64,000 bases of DNA from Timema cristinae (GCA_039000515.1 JBCFYV010000253.1:33672-97671); one strand, 5' to 3'; positions 22,575 to 33,208 are shown, numbered from the stretch's first letter. Notes: a model not told the origin generated them from the sequence alone. Program-made: numbers and translations.

Positions 22575-22824
22575 AGAAATATTCACCTGGTTTCAAAGCA
22601 GCTAAAGACCGTTGCACATTGATTTTTGGGGGCAACGCCTCCGGCGATAGCAGATTCAAACAATTAATGATTTATCACTCGGTCCTTATTGTAGCCATGG
22701 ACCAAGGCGTAATTTCAGTGTTCAAAGCCAGCTACCTTAAGGAGACACTCTCACAACTCATAAACTCATGTGATGCTAATGACCATCTTTCAATTAAAGA
22801 TTTCTGGAAACCGTTCAACATTTA
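22575..22824 (+). pseudogene. Tigger transposase relic, second half
   Basis: Continues the frame broken at 16236: EKYSPGFKAAKDRCTLIFGG, NASGDSRFKQLMIYHS. It then runs directly into MDQGVISVFKASYLKETLSQ and LSIKDFWKPFNI. In TIGD1-type proteins these last blocks are separated by roughly a hundred residues holding the other catalytic acidic residues. A deletion at about 22680-22690 has therefore removed the catalytic core. Removing the LINE and one TSD copy leaves the reading frame with a stop at the insertion point. Confidence 0.8.
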
Positions 22825-23424
22825 AGATGGCTAATGAAATCATAGATAAATGTTGGAAAGGTCCAACACTTCAAAGTCAAAAGAGAAGTTGAACATGTTA
22901 TAAAGTGCTACTGTGAGCTATATAACTCGAAGTTAAAATCCTCAACTCAACTGTCCATAAAAAACTTTTCACAAAATAGTGTGTCAAATGAACAGGAAAT
23001 AAGCTCTTCTGTGTCTAGAGAAAAGGTTGGTCATGAGTAATAATCCTAAAGGCAGTAAAAAACTGAATTTCTTTAATACATGTGTATGTACTATATTTTA
23101 CGGTAATTTTAATTTGGAAAAAATAGTACTGTATAGCTTTTTTATTTTATAATCGCTTATGTACCTTTTTTAACGTAATAAACTCATATGTACAGTATTG
23201 ATTTGGTTGTGTAATTCGTCAATATAATAAAATTAATTTGACTAACAAAACAGCTTGTTTTAGTTACGAAAATTCTTTTTAACGTATACCGTACTGTAAG
23301 CATACTTGATCAATTCAATACATACTAAGCTGTATGACGTTCTATTTGCCGCCATCGCGCTAGGTTATAAATAGTCCCCGTTATATGCAATTTCGCTTTA
23401 CGCAGCACTTTGCCGAAACGCATC

Positions 23425-23449
23425 TACCACTTATAATGGGGACTACCTG
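23425..23449. mobile_element. Tigger right terminal inverted repeat
   Basis: The reverse complement begins CAGGTAGTCCCCATTATAAG, matching the Tigger/pogo-type terminus CAGTRGTCCCC. It is followed by TA at 23450, the expected 2-bp target duplication. This places the right end of the Tigger element about 630 bases past the visible coding end. Confidence 0.65.
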
Positions 23450-23626
23450 TAGATGGTAGCAAATTAAATATGTTTTATAATTTTATGTATCAAAGTTAAA
23501 ATTATAATTCATTGTATGTGAAAGACATATGTTAAAGATTTAACACAGCAAATTTCACATCCACAGCATTAGTTAATTATTGCCTAACAGGCCCCCCAAA
23601 AAAAGTATGTCATTTTGGGCACAATT

Positions 23627-23650
23627 CCCATATATATATATATATATAGA
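23627..23650. repeat. TA microsatellite
   Basis: A short (TA)n tract at the left edge of the MITE. Confidence 0.8.
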
Positions 23651-23656
23651 TAATGT

Positions 23657-24031
23657 TCCTGTCCAAACCCAATTTCCAGGACAAACTAGATCGGACTAAG
23701 CCAAAATGATACATCCTGTCATTTGTAGAATAAACCGATATAGCCTGATGTTTTTACGCAGTACTAGTTTTCTTTCTTTTTAGTCTATATGATGAATCGA
23801 CCTTGGACAGTTTCATCATTCACAGTTCACGCGCAAATGATGTTGGCTAACCTAACCTAAATTTGGCCTGGTAAAATTGTAGGCTATAATAATTTATTCT
23901 ATGAGCTAGACTAAAATTTCAGGATTAATAAATTTGGACTAGGCTAAACTAGTACATCCTGAGGCTCATAAGATGTTTCGGTTTGGCCTCGTATGATCTA
24001 ATTTGTCCTAAAATTGGGTTTGGAGGGTAAT
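23657..24031. mobile_element. MITE with long terminal inverted repeats
   Basis: The left end TCCAAACCCAATTTCCAGGA and the right end, read in reverse complement as TCCAAACCCAATTTTAGGAC, match. The similarity extends about 45 bases inward (ACAAACTAGATC and ACAAATTAGATC, then AGGCC-like and ACATCCTG motifs). The element is about 375 bases and has no ORF. TA-rich sequence borders both ends, consistent with a TA target. Mariner/Tc1 origin is an inference from size and target. Confidence 0.75.
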
Positions 24032-24169
24032 ATATTTATATAAACTTATTCTATCTTGTAAATAGGGGATACAAAGTATTTGCATGAATACATTCTGACA
24101 AACAGTAATTAGGTTTTATATATTGTGATTCGGTGATATTTCTAGTAACAATGAGCCGGTATATTGTAC

Positions 24170-24340
24170 CTCACATTGCCCTGCAAGCCATTCTGTTTGT
24201 TCTTGATGAGTGGACAACTTTTGAGCAGAGTTAAGTAAAGCTCGGGCCAACTGTAACTTGTCTTCGGTTAGGTGGTTTACTCGAACTTCCAGATCTTCAC
24301 CTACTGCTGCTACAAGCAAGGCCTTCAGTTCACCATTCAC
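24170..24340 (-). CDS. BLZF1: golgin-45 exon, central coiled coil
   Basis: A 171-base exon (57 codons, phase 0 at both ends) between a TTTTGGCAG acceptor and a GAG|GTAC donor. It encodes VNGELKALLVAAVGEDLEVR, HLTEDKLQLARALL, then HQEQTEWLAGQCE. This is the golgin-45 coiled-coil block just before the conserved CEVWRSKFLA segment, which begins in the 14853-15009 exon. The preceding exon (47739-48329) ends KFQAQ in phase 0. The flanking introns are about 9.2 kb and 23.4 kb and are full of TEs. No internal stop or frameshift is present. Confidence 0.85.
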
Positions 24341-24464
24341 CTGCCAAAACAAAACCCATTAATAATTAGTTTAAAAAGGAAAAAATGCATAAAATGAATT
24401 GGACATCAATTAGTTTTTTTCCTATACTATTGAGTTCCCTAGTCTTGAGTGCAGTATTATAATA

Positions 24465-26801
24465 ATGATATTATTAGGGAGGCACATCAACACAATGAGG
24501 TCATTAGGGCCTTGAATGATATAAAAGTAGAGCAAAACCCCCATAGGGGAGAAACATGATAATTCACGTATCAGAATATGAAGGTGAATAAATTATATAA
24601 AATAGATCTCATAATTAACTAACCCGATTGACCCACTCTGTGGTAGTGGTGAAATGGGCTACTAGTACAAATATAATAATACAACTGCTAAAAAAAACTA
24701 CAGGTGTATACACTCCAAAGTACAGAGTAAACATATTAAATATACAAAATGAACATATTACAATACATGTTAAAATGACAAAACAAACATTTTAAATACA
24801 ATGTGTTAATAAGACAAAATAAACATATAAAAATATACTAAAATTGTTAAAAATAATCTCATTATGAGATAAAATACAAATGAGCCACTTTATAAAAGTG
24901 ACTCAAATGGCATTTGCAAGATTCACCTGGCATAGAGAACAGAGTAAATATATGAATCCATCAGCACTGTCACGCAGTAAAAAAGAAAGGTCACCATTAA
25001 AATTAAGAGCCAGGCAAATAGGGGCATACTTGCAACACTCCACCAAAACGTGGTACACACTAAGGGGAGCAGCGTAAAACTCGCACACTGGAGGTAAAAA
25101 CCCATGGGTCAGATATGTACAACTGACGCGGAGTCTTGTCACAATGACTTTTTATCTTCTAAGCTTTCGTATAAAAGAGGGCCACCGCAAGACCCCGTCC
25201 CTGATAGAACACAGCTTCTTCTGACCAGGGGTTGAAACCCACTGCCCGTGCCAGGTGGTTTAGACCCTACTCCGAATATAACCCTTTAAATCTAAAAATA
25301 AGACACCCAAACTTGCCTCAAGAGGGAGATAATACCAACAAGTAAATCATAGAATATGTACAGATGAAAACAGAACGGTGACAATTTTGATACACAAAGA
25401 TGAAAACAGAACGGTGACAATTTTGATACACAAAGATCTAAAAGAGGCCCCATACTTAAAGCCATACATATGGATGTGCTGAAAACTCAAAGTGAGTGGA
25501 GAGGAGCTTGTTAAAGATCTTCTAATAAATAATATGTAGGATGGTTGCTTAAGGAAATTTTTCATGATCAAAATGGCATTTCGGAAGGTGTATCTTCCAG
25601 GGAGAAACTCGACCTGGAGATGTGGGGATAGCCTTTGGCAGGACTATCCCACACGTGTCGAAAACAGATAGCATCCGGATCCCAACCGGCCTTGTACTAC
25701 GCCATTTAGTTTCATACAAGACACGAGGGGGAGGATGGAGCACAGGATGGCAAGAAACATACTTTGGCATACAATGAAGTCTCCACAAGTATGATGCCAG
25801 AAGATAGGACCACCAGTAAGAAAGGGGCAGCTCACCGGCGTCGACACAGATGCTGGCAACTGGACTGGCATGAAAAACACCAGTAGCCAGTCATATGCCA
25901 TGATGGTGGACACTATCTAGCATCTTTGATGCCAAAGGTCTAGCTGATCCATAAGCAAAACTGCCATAATTAAGTTTTCATCTCACAAGGCCCTAGAGAG
26001 GTGCATTAAAGTATCAGCACCCTCGAGCGACAGCTAACTACTTTAAGCAAATTCAACGCTTTGGCACATCCCACTTTCAGGTCTTTAATGTGGAGGAGCC
26101 AAGTTGGTTAAAGTCAAATAAGAGACCTGGGAAAACTACGGTCTCTGAGACAGGTAAAACAATGTGGTTCATTAAATACTGGAGGCTGGTTGTATTTTAC
26201 TTAATCTATGGAAGTATACGACCATCATCTTGGCTGCGGGGAAGCAAAAGTCACTAAGAGATGCCCACAATCATAGATTGTTTACAGCAGGTGTTATCTG
26301 CCATTCAGCCCTGTGGAAACTCACTGAACTGCAATAAATTGCGTAGTCATCCACAAAAGGCCATGAACGGACAGGTAAGCATACGTTGTCCTCGGTGCCG
26401 TTAATTGCGATGGCAAAAATTGTACAGCTTAAAATACTGACATGAGGCACCCCAAATTTTTAAATAAAATCAATAAGCTATCATTCAACCTTAGCCGTAA
26501 GTGTCTATCCAATATAAAATCAGGGAGGTTTCCTCAGAACCCCCAACTAAAAAGTGTTTTCAATATGCCGTACCACCAGGTGGTGTCGTACGCTTTCTTC
26601 AGATCAAAGAAATCAGCCAGAAGATGTTGCCTATGCAGAAAGGCGTCATGAACAGCTGCCTTGAGACGTACAAGATGATCTACCATGGATTGGTTACGGC
26701 GAAAACCACATTGAATATTAGATAGCAAATTGCGGGATTCTAAATCCCATATAAATAGTTTTTTTGATAATTTTTTCCAATATTTTGCATACACAACTAG
26801 T
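24465..26801 (-). mobile_element. LINE copy C/D, 3' part
   Basis: Collinear with LINE B from the 3' tail to the reverse transcriptase. It includes a C-terminal CEFYAAPLSVYHVLVECC zinc-type motif (near 25080), RNase H remnants, and a QCGFRRNQSMVDHLVRLKAA block at 26534-26760. The element stops abruptly at 26801. The missing continuation resumes at 33209, so one LINE was split by a later 6.4-kb insertion. The frames are broken. A 34-bp direct duplication lies at about 25370-25437. Confidence 0.85.
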
Positions 26802-27089
26802 AGTCTGGTTGCCAACACTAAAAGCTTGTTTTGATGTATGATTTTTTTTTTCTTTTACTGGTTGATTTTCATGTCTATTTCAAGATTCTAGTTGACGCCC
26901 CTCTGTACCCCTTGAAAAACTTAAGTAATTCAAAATGGCATCCAATATGGTTGCCACATAACTAGAATTTGTTTTTGAAAGTAATGTTATCGTGTGAAAT
27001 ATAATTTTTAATGTTTTTTGGGTCAAGGATTAGGAAGATAAAGTTACTTTTACCTAAAAAGAAATTAATGAAACAAGTAGCCAAACCTG

Positions 27090-28016
27090 TAACAGTGTTG
27101 ATGAGCTACACTCTTTCTATTTAGCTTTAAGGGGAAGTACTCTACCACGAAGGATATTTGTACAAAAACTGCAAGAACATTTCAGAAATACAGTTTTAGT
27201 ACTATCATCCCCTGGAATAGCAAGTTTAATTTTGTTCAGAAAACATTGCACAATGAAACTCATTCAGTACAAAATACGATGAAGATGTCACTTTAGAGCA
27301 TGTACAACCCTTACCATCTATCATATGAAGGGAAACTGCCAGTATCGATGTATACAAATCCAAATACCATGTTAAAATAAACGTCCACTCTATAAAGTGG
27401 TAGTCAAATGCTTTTGGATTTTCTGAACGAGCTTAAAATACCTGAACTGGCAGTAGGTACAATTGGTAGTATAGTTTCAAGTGTTCTGAAAAATGTCCTT
27501 GTTCAACTCCAAGTTGCCTTCTCTAACTCACTGAAGATAAAGTCTATCATTGAAGAACTCGGTCATTTTAAAATTATTACTACATCAATGAATATAAACG
27601 TTTTCGATCATCTGTGGCAAAAGTATGCAGTGGAGGTTATATACTTGAGGGGTCTCACAAATGGTGACGGATTAGTCCAAGTAGTTGGTGACAACTTTAA
27701 TGCGAATATATGCTCTGAAAATGGACTACAACAAACTCTTTCAATGCGAATGATCCTCACAAAATTCATAAACATTTTATATGAGGAGCAAGAACAAATT
27801 TCAATTCACAGACTACCGAAACATGAAGTAACTTTTAATCCAGAGTCAGATGTCATAATAACAAGATACAAGGGGCCCAAGAAAATGCCCATGCCTGCAG
27901 TTTATCCAATATTTATTATTGGCTCATTGAAAGTTTTAGCTCTAGAAGTGTGCCAGAAAGTATCAAAGTTGAATGTACATGAAAATGATTTTCAGTTTCT
28001 AAAGTCTGTTACTTAG
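27090..28016 (+). pseudogene. unrecognised protein gene of the 6.4-kb insertion
   Basis: The open part (27408-28016, 202 codons) contains QVVGDNFNANICSENGLQQT and later RYKGPKKMPMPAVYP. Upstream (27090-27250) a further coding stretch in another frame (VDELHSFYLALRGSTLPRRI, LSSPGIASLILFRKHC) probably belongs to the same protein and is separated by a frameshift and stops. DN-x-(D/N)-A-N-I and GPKKP-type motifs recall repeated uncharacterised proteins in animal genomes that I associate with TEs, from memory only. No catalytic triad can be assigned. It may be the transposase or an accessory protein of the surrounding element. It ends before a promoter-like region. Confidence 0.45.
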
Positions 28017-28286
28017 GGAGCTGCAGGAAGACTTGAAATGATGTCCTCATGTTTTAATGTTGTTGCCTTGATATCTATTGTTGTCCGAGATGCTTTCAAT
28101 GATACCATGTAAACTTCATTTTTCATGGATAAAATGTGGTAGTAGTATAACAATAGGACAAACAAATCTGTGTCATCACAAATGAAGGGCCCTAAAAGAA
28201 GCCCATGCAATCCCTCGTGCTTTCCGGCTCGTCCCGAAGACCTTCTGAACGTTTTTGTACCGATGTGCCGCCATTAGGCTAATGGG

Positions 28287-28322
28287 TATAAAAGTGTGAG
28301 GAAACCGTAATCGGGACTCAGT
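28287..28322 (+). promoter_or_regulatory. TATA box plus initiator
   Basis: TATAAAAG at 28287 is followed by TCAGTC, whose A lies 33 bases downstream. This is the usual arthropod TATA-to-initiator spacing. AATAAA follows at about 28539. It may be the promoter of a retroelement terminal repeat, possibly that of the Penelope-like element. Function is inferred. Confidence 0.5.
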
Positions 28323-28752
28323 CGGACAGCGGGAGGGACCCCAAAAACATGACACGTTTAGCAAAAAGTCCACCATCAGCATCCAGCATTCCACCAAGCC
28401 GCCCGCCCCCCATTTCTGTCTTGTAACTATCAGTGTTCTGCGCAGGCGCCAATAAGGTAATCTAAGAACTCATTAGCTGTAAATGATATCTTACATCATA
28501 CAATCCATCCATATTTCCCCCCGCTGTTTCAAGTAGAATAAAAGCAAGTGCTCAGAGATACTCTTTACTCTTTGATGCCAATAGTTCTAAAGAACATATT
28601 AGGATGTAAGTAGTCGTAATGTTGGGGATTCATATGATTTTTTTCTAACTTTTACATAAGTGGCTAGGGTCTGTGTTTAGCTATAAATATGTAGCCGTCT
28701 CTTTATGCATTGTAAGAAGTTAACTTTGATTTATATGTTATTTTTTTGCGCT

Positions 28753-28930
28753 TGGCAGAATCTCACCACCAACTCAATTCAACTTCTCATTCCACAAAAA
28801 CCTCAAACTCCCACACTGTATCTCCTCCCTAAAATCCACAAACAAATAAACCCTCCACCTGGCCGTTCGATTGTATCTGGTTGCAGCTCTCCAACTGAGA
28901 TAATTTCATCTCTGGTTGATTCACATTGAT
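28753..28930 (+). pseudogene. Penelope-like reverse transcriptase, N-terminal fragment
   Basis: Encodes PTLYLLPKIHK, then PPPGRSIVSGCSSPTEIISS and LVDSH. This is the first conserved block of Penelope-like reverse transcriptases. The frame ends at 28927, where the sequence changes to a GC-rich segment. The same protein resumes after about 1 kb near 29990. The two parts are therefore one element interrupted by an insertion or rearrangement. Confidence 0.8.
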
Positions 28931-28979
28931 GTGCCTCTCTGTTCAGGCAGCCTTCTTTCCTTCGCACTTGCACCGGCCG

Positions 28980-29215
28980 CTTCACCCTCCCTCCCTACTG
29001 CCGGTCCGGACCACAGTCCATGTTGTCTGAGCCGTCCGTGACGCTCTTACCTCTATAATCAACTCCCTTCTTCCTATTGGCTCGCTTGGCGGCCAATAGC
29101 ACTTTCGTTTTCCCGAACCAATGGGAAGCTCCCTCTTCTCTGATTGGACCAGGCCAGGCAGCAGCGGAAGGTATATAACCCGGTGAAATCTTGATTCGAG
29201 TTCAGTGGTGAGCCA
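28980..29215 (+). promoter_or_regulatory. CCAAT/TATA/initiator promoter
   Basis: Four CCAAT-type boxes, two in each orientation (ATTGG near 29079 and 29144; CCAAT near 29093 and 29121), precede TATATAAC at 29172. TCAGTG follows with its A at 29204, 32 bases downstream. This is a compact RNA polymerase II promoter pointing into the 29219-29937 frames. AATAAA occurs at 29249, as in LTR-type R regions. Confidence 0.55.
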
Positions 29216-29218
29216 ACC

Positions 29219-29937
29219 TTGGGGAACCACACTCATACGAAAGAGCCAATAAATCGTCGTTTGCAGCAAGTGTCATCGCTATTCTCATTCCACCGCAATC
29301 TACCCTACCTCCCACCGCGACTTTACGTTGCCGGGAATCTACCCTACCTCCCACCGCGACTTTACGTTGCCGGGACTCTACCCTACCTCCCACCGCGACT
29401 TTACGTTGCCGGGACGCTACCCTACCTCCCACCGCGACTTAACGTTGCCGGGACGCTATCCTACCTCCCACCGCGACTTTACGTTGCCGGGACTCTATCC
29501 TACCTCTCCACCCTTCCCCATCCACTTGTCCTCGTCATCACGGGATGGTCTACACTCGCCGCGCCGGCAAAGCCCACCGACGGAAGACCCTGGAGAAAAC
29601 AGCACCGACCAAACAGTACTCAACTCGTGGACCCATTCTCTACGTTCCCGTCTACAACCACCAGAACCCCGAACACCCACACACTGCGCCCACATCTCCC
29701 AGCATCCCTGCCGCCGAGTCATCTCAGGCCTCCCCTCGTCTTCCCCTCTCACCGACCACCCGACTCCCCCCTACTCCAATTTCCCCTTTAACCCCTGAGG
29801 GCTATCATTTACATCCCCTAGCCACCCCCCAACCCGCCTACGTTTTCTCCCCCATCTCTCTCCCTTACCCCCACCCACAAGACCCACGAGACCGGTACCT
29901 AATCACAAAGGCCAGTCGGAAGCTGCAGTTCCAGTAA
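29219..29937 (+). CDS. proline-rich open frames with 13-residue repeats
   Basis: Three overlapping plus-strand frames stay open through a GC-rich region. One (29219-29791, 190 codons) carries five copies of a YLPPRLYVAGTLP-type unit encoded by the 39-bp repeat. Another (29545-29937, 130 codons) starts MVYTRRAGKAHRRKTLEKTA and continues as a proline/serine-rich chain. A gag-like product of an LTR or Penelope-type element is possible. Alternatively this is a non-coding leader that happens to be open. No cysteine motifs or catalytic residues are present, and I do not assign a function. Confidence 0.35.
29301..29500 (+). repeat. 39-bp tandem repeat, five copies
   Basis: CCTACCTCCCACCGCGACTT recurs with exact 39-base spacing: unit starts at 29303, 29342, 29381, 29420 and 29459, and a partial one at 29498. 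Units are more than 90 percent identical, so the array is young or homogenised. The period is 13 codons, so any frame is kept. Confidence 0.95.
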
Positions 29938-29989
29938 AACCAGCTACCTCCCTCGAAACCACAAGACATGGGATAACAACATCTACAAC

Positions 29990-30956
29990 CTTTTGTAAAA
30001 CTACTTCCCTCATTCATACAGGTTACAAAACACTTTTTAGACAAAATTCACAAAATCGAACTGTTTTCTGGTCAATGTTGATGTCACAGCACTCCACTAA
30101 CATCCCTCATGTGCATGGAATGTCAGCAATGGACCATTTCTTAGAGTGCAGACCTCCTGGGTCCAAACCTACCACTTCTTTTCTGGTGGAACTGGCTAGG
30201 ATGATCCTTCAATTTAACAACTTTCATTTTCCAGACAAACACTACCTACAGATAAAGGGCACAGCTATAGGTACACGCATGGTTCCTTCATATGCAAATC
30301 TTTACATGGGACTACTAGAAGAAAGCTTTCTACATTCTCAGCCCATCAAACCCTATCTATGGCTTCACTACATCGACGACATTTTCATGATCTGGCCTCA
30401 CTCCAAAGAATCCTTGGACGTCTTTCTAGATAATCTCAACAATTGCAGCCCCTTAAACTTCACCCACAATAAATCACATCATAGTCTTACCTTCCTTGAT
30501 ATGAATTTATTCCTTGAAAACAACCAAATTCGTACCACTGTACATATAAAACCCACCAATCACCAACAATACCTCCACTACCATAGCAGCCATCCTTCAT
30601 ACACAAAAAGGTCTCTACAATTCAGCCTTGCCACACTAGCCAAACGGATATGTTCAGAACCCGACGATTTAACTGAATATTGTAAACAACTCTCCAGAGC
30701 TTTCCAAAGTAGACGTTTCCCCAAGCCTCTAATAGACAACCAAATCTCCAGAGCACTCTCCAGGGATGACTACGACCCTCCAAAAAAGGTTGAGGACATC
30801 CCTCTCACAACCCAATACCATCCTGGTCTACAACGTATCAACACCATCCTTAAAAGTGGTTACAAATTCATAACCAGTTCTACCCAGACCCAAAACCTTC
30901 TTAGTTCGCCCCCAAGAGTCACTTTCAAATGGCACTCAATCTCCACAATATTCTAG
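29990..30956 (+). pseudogene. Penelope-like reverse transcriptase, main part
   Basis: HFLDKIHKIEL and TNIPHVHGMSAM lead into a 293-codon open frame (30075-30956). The frame contains KHYLQIKGTAIGTRMVPSYA, NLYMGLLEE, the catalytic HYIDDIFMIW (YIDD), FLDMNLFLENN and SYTKRSLQFSLATLAKRICS. These are the ordered motifs of Penelope-like elements. A frameshift lies between the NIPH motif and the upstream DKIHKIEL. The finger domain is about 1 kb upstream. The open frame overlaps the linker/endonuclease frame at its end, so there is a second frameshift near 30930-30956. Confidence 0.9.
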
Positions 30957-31432
30957 TCCATCCCAAACTTCCTAACCCCAAGATAATCCGAGAAGAAAAA
31001 CCGACTACCAAAGGTTCATACACCTGCGGTAGCACCCGTTGCAGCACATGTGGATTCCACCTACCAGCTACATCCTTCAACAGAAAAGTAACCAAATTGG
31101 AATACAAAATTCCTGGTTATTACAATTGCAAAACCAATAACTTGATATATCAACTACAGTGCAAATCATGTGGTGCAGAATATATAGATAGGCCTCACTA
31201 CAGGTTCTCTCAGACAGCAAATGAACAATCATCGTTTTGACACAAACCACAAAGATCCGGACAAGCCTGTACCTACAACCAGGCCTTTCAAATCAGCTAC
31301 ACCACCAAAACATTAAGAGCATTTCCCATACAGTGCAACAGTTCTCAACTTAAGACAGTGGGAACTGGCCCACCGATGGATTCCCAAATCAAGATTACCA
31401 CCAGGCCTCAACAGAAGATATTTTATTTCCAC
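30929..31432 (+). pseudogene. Penelope-like linker and GIY-YIG endonuclease
   Basis: A cysteine linker (SYTCGSTRCSTCGFH) is followed by NLIYQLQCKSCGAEYID, the GIY-YIG start of Penelope-type endonucleases (I-Y...Y-I). After a frameshift at about 31200 come NHRFDTNHKDPDKP and ELAHRWIPKSRLPPGLNRR, the conserved C-terminal end. The endonuclease makes the target nick for primed reverse transcription. The expected glycine after YI is replaced (YID), and two frameshifts disable it. Confidence 0.85.
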
Positions 31433-31439
31433 AATATTA

Positions 31440-32650
31440 TTATTTTTCAAATTATTATTATTACTATTTTTTATTATCATTATTTTCTTATCTATCATCA
31501 TCATGTTTTCTATAAATATTAACCATAGCCAAGGAATTTATCTTTACTCCCAAAAACAATTGGCACAATGTGATTCTAACAGTTTCTTTTAAAATTCAAA
31601 ATGGAGTAAACCATTGTATGTGTTATTCACTCTCTTCTTTGTCCATACTAATATTATAAAGAGGAAAGATTTGATTTTTTTGTTTGTAATTGATAAACTC
31701 AAGAACTACTGGACCGATTATAAAAATTCTTTCACCAATATAAAGCTACATTATCAACAAGTAACATAGGCTATATTTTATTTTGAAAATTTAATTAATT
31801 ATTCATAAAAATGTTAATAGTATATTATATAGTCGTAGGAAAAAAAAAGTTGTTGAAGAGAAAGTGGGGTTAGTGAAGTGGATGGGGGGTAGGGGTGAGG
31901 AAAGAGGAATGAGATGAAAATAGGAGGTAGAATAAAAAGAGGGAGGGGGCTATACAGTAGGACTGTATTTAAAAAAAAAAAGTTTTGTTTTTATATTGAC
32001 ATGATGGATGATTTAAAGCTTTGTTTTACAGGATTCTTTACTATATTTTTTTCATGGGGAAGGGGGCTAGTATTTGATATAAGGCAACAATGCCAAAATA
32101 TTTTATTTGTGTTAAAATGTGTGTGTGACTACTTCTACTATAGAAGACAGAAGAAAGGAAGAAGATGTCACCTTTGTGCATTGGATTCTTCCCACATCTT
32201 TCCTCTTTCCCTAGGTGGACTTTCTTCATCAAATTTATTCTTAGTAATTTATTTTTCCTTTTTCTTTAGGTTTATCAGTTTCCTTTATTATAAAATTATT
32301 TGATCATAATCATGATCATCAAGCATATTTTAAGATTTAGAATTTTTGACTTATAATTAGCATTTCTGAAGGTAAGAAGTAAAAATGAAATACGCAGCAA
32401 AAGGGTTATATCAGTGCTTCCATGAAGGGAAAATATGCTGTAACCCTCAAACTAAAATTTCTGAAGAAATAAGAGAAAGCAACTTTGAAGACGATTTATT
32501 TTAGCTTTCCGAGATGAGTTTCACATAATTATTTTGTATGCTGTTATAATTCTAATTCAAATGTTAATAGCTACAATTACATAACAATTATGAAATGTTA
32601 ATGGTTAAAACATTTTCTAATGTTCAATAAACTACCATGATGATAATTCT
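31440..32650. other. AT-rich sequence with ATT microsatellite and a dispersed-repeat-like tail
   Basis: An (ATT)n tract at 31433-31502 follows the Penelope-like 3' end and may be its tail. The block at 31640-31780 (AAGAACTACTGGACCGATTA, then TTCACCAATATAAAGCTACA) has the look of a dispersed arthropod repeat. The 129-codon frame at 31914-32303 is AT-rich, hydrophobic and has no recognisable family. No gene is called. Confidence 0.35.
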
Positions 32651-32654
32651 AATT

Positions 32655-32655
32655 G

Positions 32656-32692
<37 letters not shown>

Positions 32693-32912
32693 TTTAGCAC
32701 CGCGTTTTACTAACCGTTCGGGTCATACGCTTTAAGTACTAGTTATGCTAATGGATTAGGAATTGGGAAGGTTTAATTAGAGGAAGTGAACCCGCATTTG
32801 CGTGGCGGTAGGGTGGAAAACCATTTAGGAAAAACCATCCCCAGTTCACCCACCGAGATTCGAACCTCGATCTCCCCGTCCTCAGCAGTCAAGCTAAACA
32901 CGTCTGATTGCT
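32655..32912 (-). mobile_element. tRNA-derived SINE, copy 1, 5'-truncated
   Basis: A (TAA)n tract at 32655-32690 forms the 3' tail on the minus strand. The body (ACCCGCATTTGCGTGG, AAACCATTTAGGAAAAACCA) matches copy 2 at 60.3 kb at roughly 85 percent by eye. The tRNA-like head retains the box B region (GAGATTCGAACCTC read on the plus strand) but loses similarity after about 32912, so box A is missing. Confidence 0.8.
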
Positions 32913-33208
32913 AGAGTATTTTGGTTACTGTATTTCTTTAAGTTCAATAAAATAAGATCGTAATTACTATGTTATTGTAATATTTTACGTTGTTAACTTA
33001 CTTGTGGTTTATTTGATTAATTAAATAATTATATTTTCGTATTCTTTGGTTCAAAAAACATAGAAATTCATACGTAACACATTAACTTTGTAAAAACTTA
33101 TCAATAGGATTTGAAATATACAAAATGTAAGCTGTATAAACACTCAATTTTTTTATTCATACCCTAAAACAAGCCAATATAGATATAAGGCATTTGGGAC
33201 CTGGACTA

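Larger units (their letters stand above)
26802..33208 (+). mobile_element. 6.4-kb composite insertion splitting a LINE
   Basis: The insertion point is exact when compared with uninterrupted LINE copies (near 18790 and 53250). TAGT occurs at 26798-26801 and again at 33209-33212, and removing one copy restores the LINE sequence. The ends are weakly inverted: AGTCTGGTTGCC at the left, and TAGTCCAGGTCCC as the reverse complement of the right. The left end is shared with 540. A TA target with overlapping ends is an alternative reading. The interior holds an unrecognised protein gene, a Penelope-like element and a SINE, so it is itself nested. Confidence 0.65.

Noticed and set aside
29301..29500. 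CRISPR-like array
   Set aside because: The units are contiguous 39-bp tandem repeats without unique spacers, in a eukaryotic context.
31914..32303. 129-codon plus-strand frame
   Set aside because: AT-driven, hydrophobic composition without motif; it resembles random frame in A/T-rich DNA.
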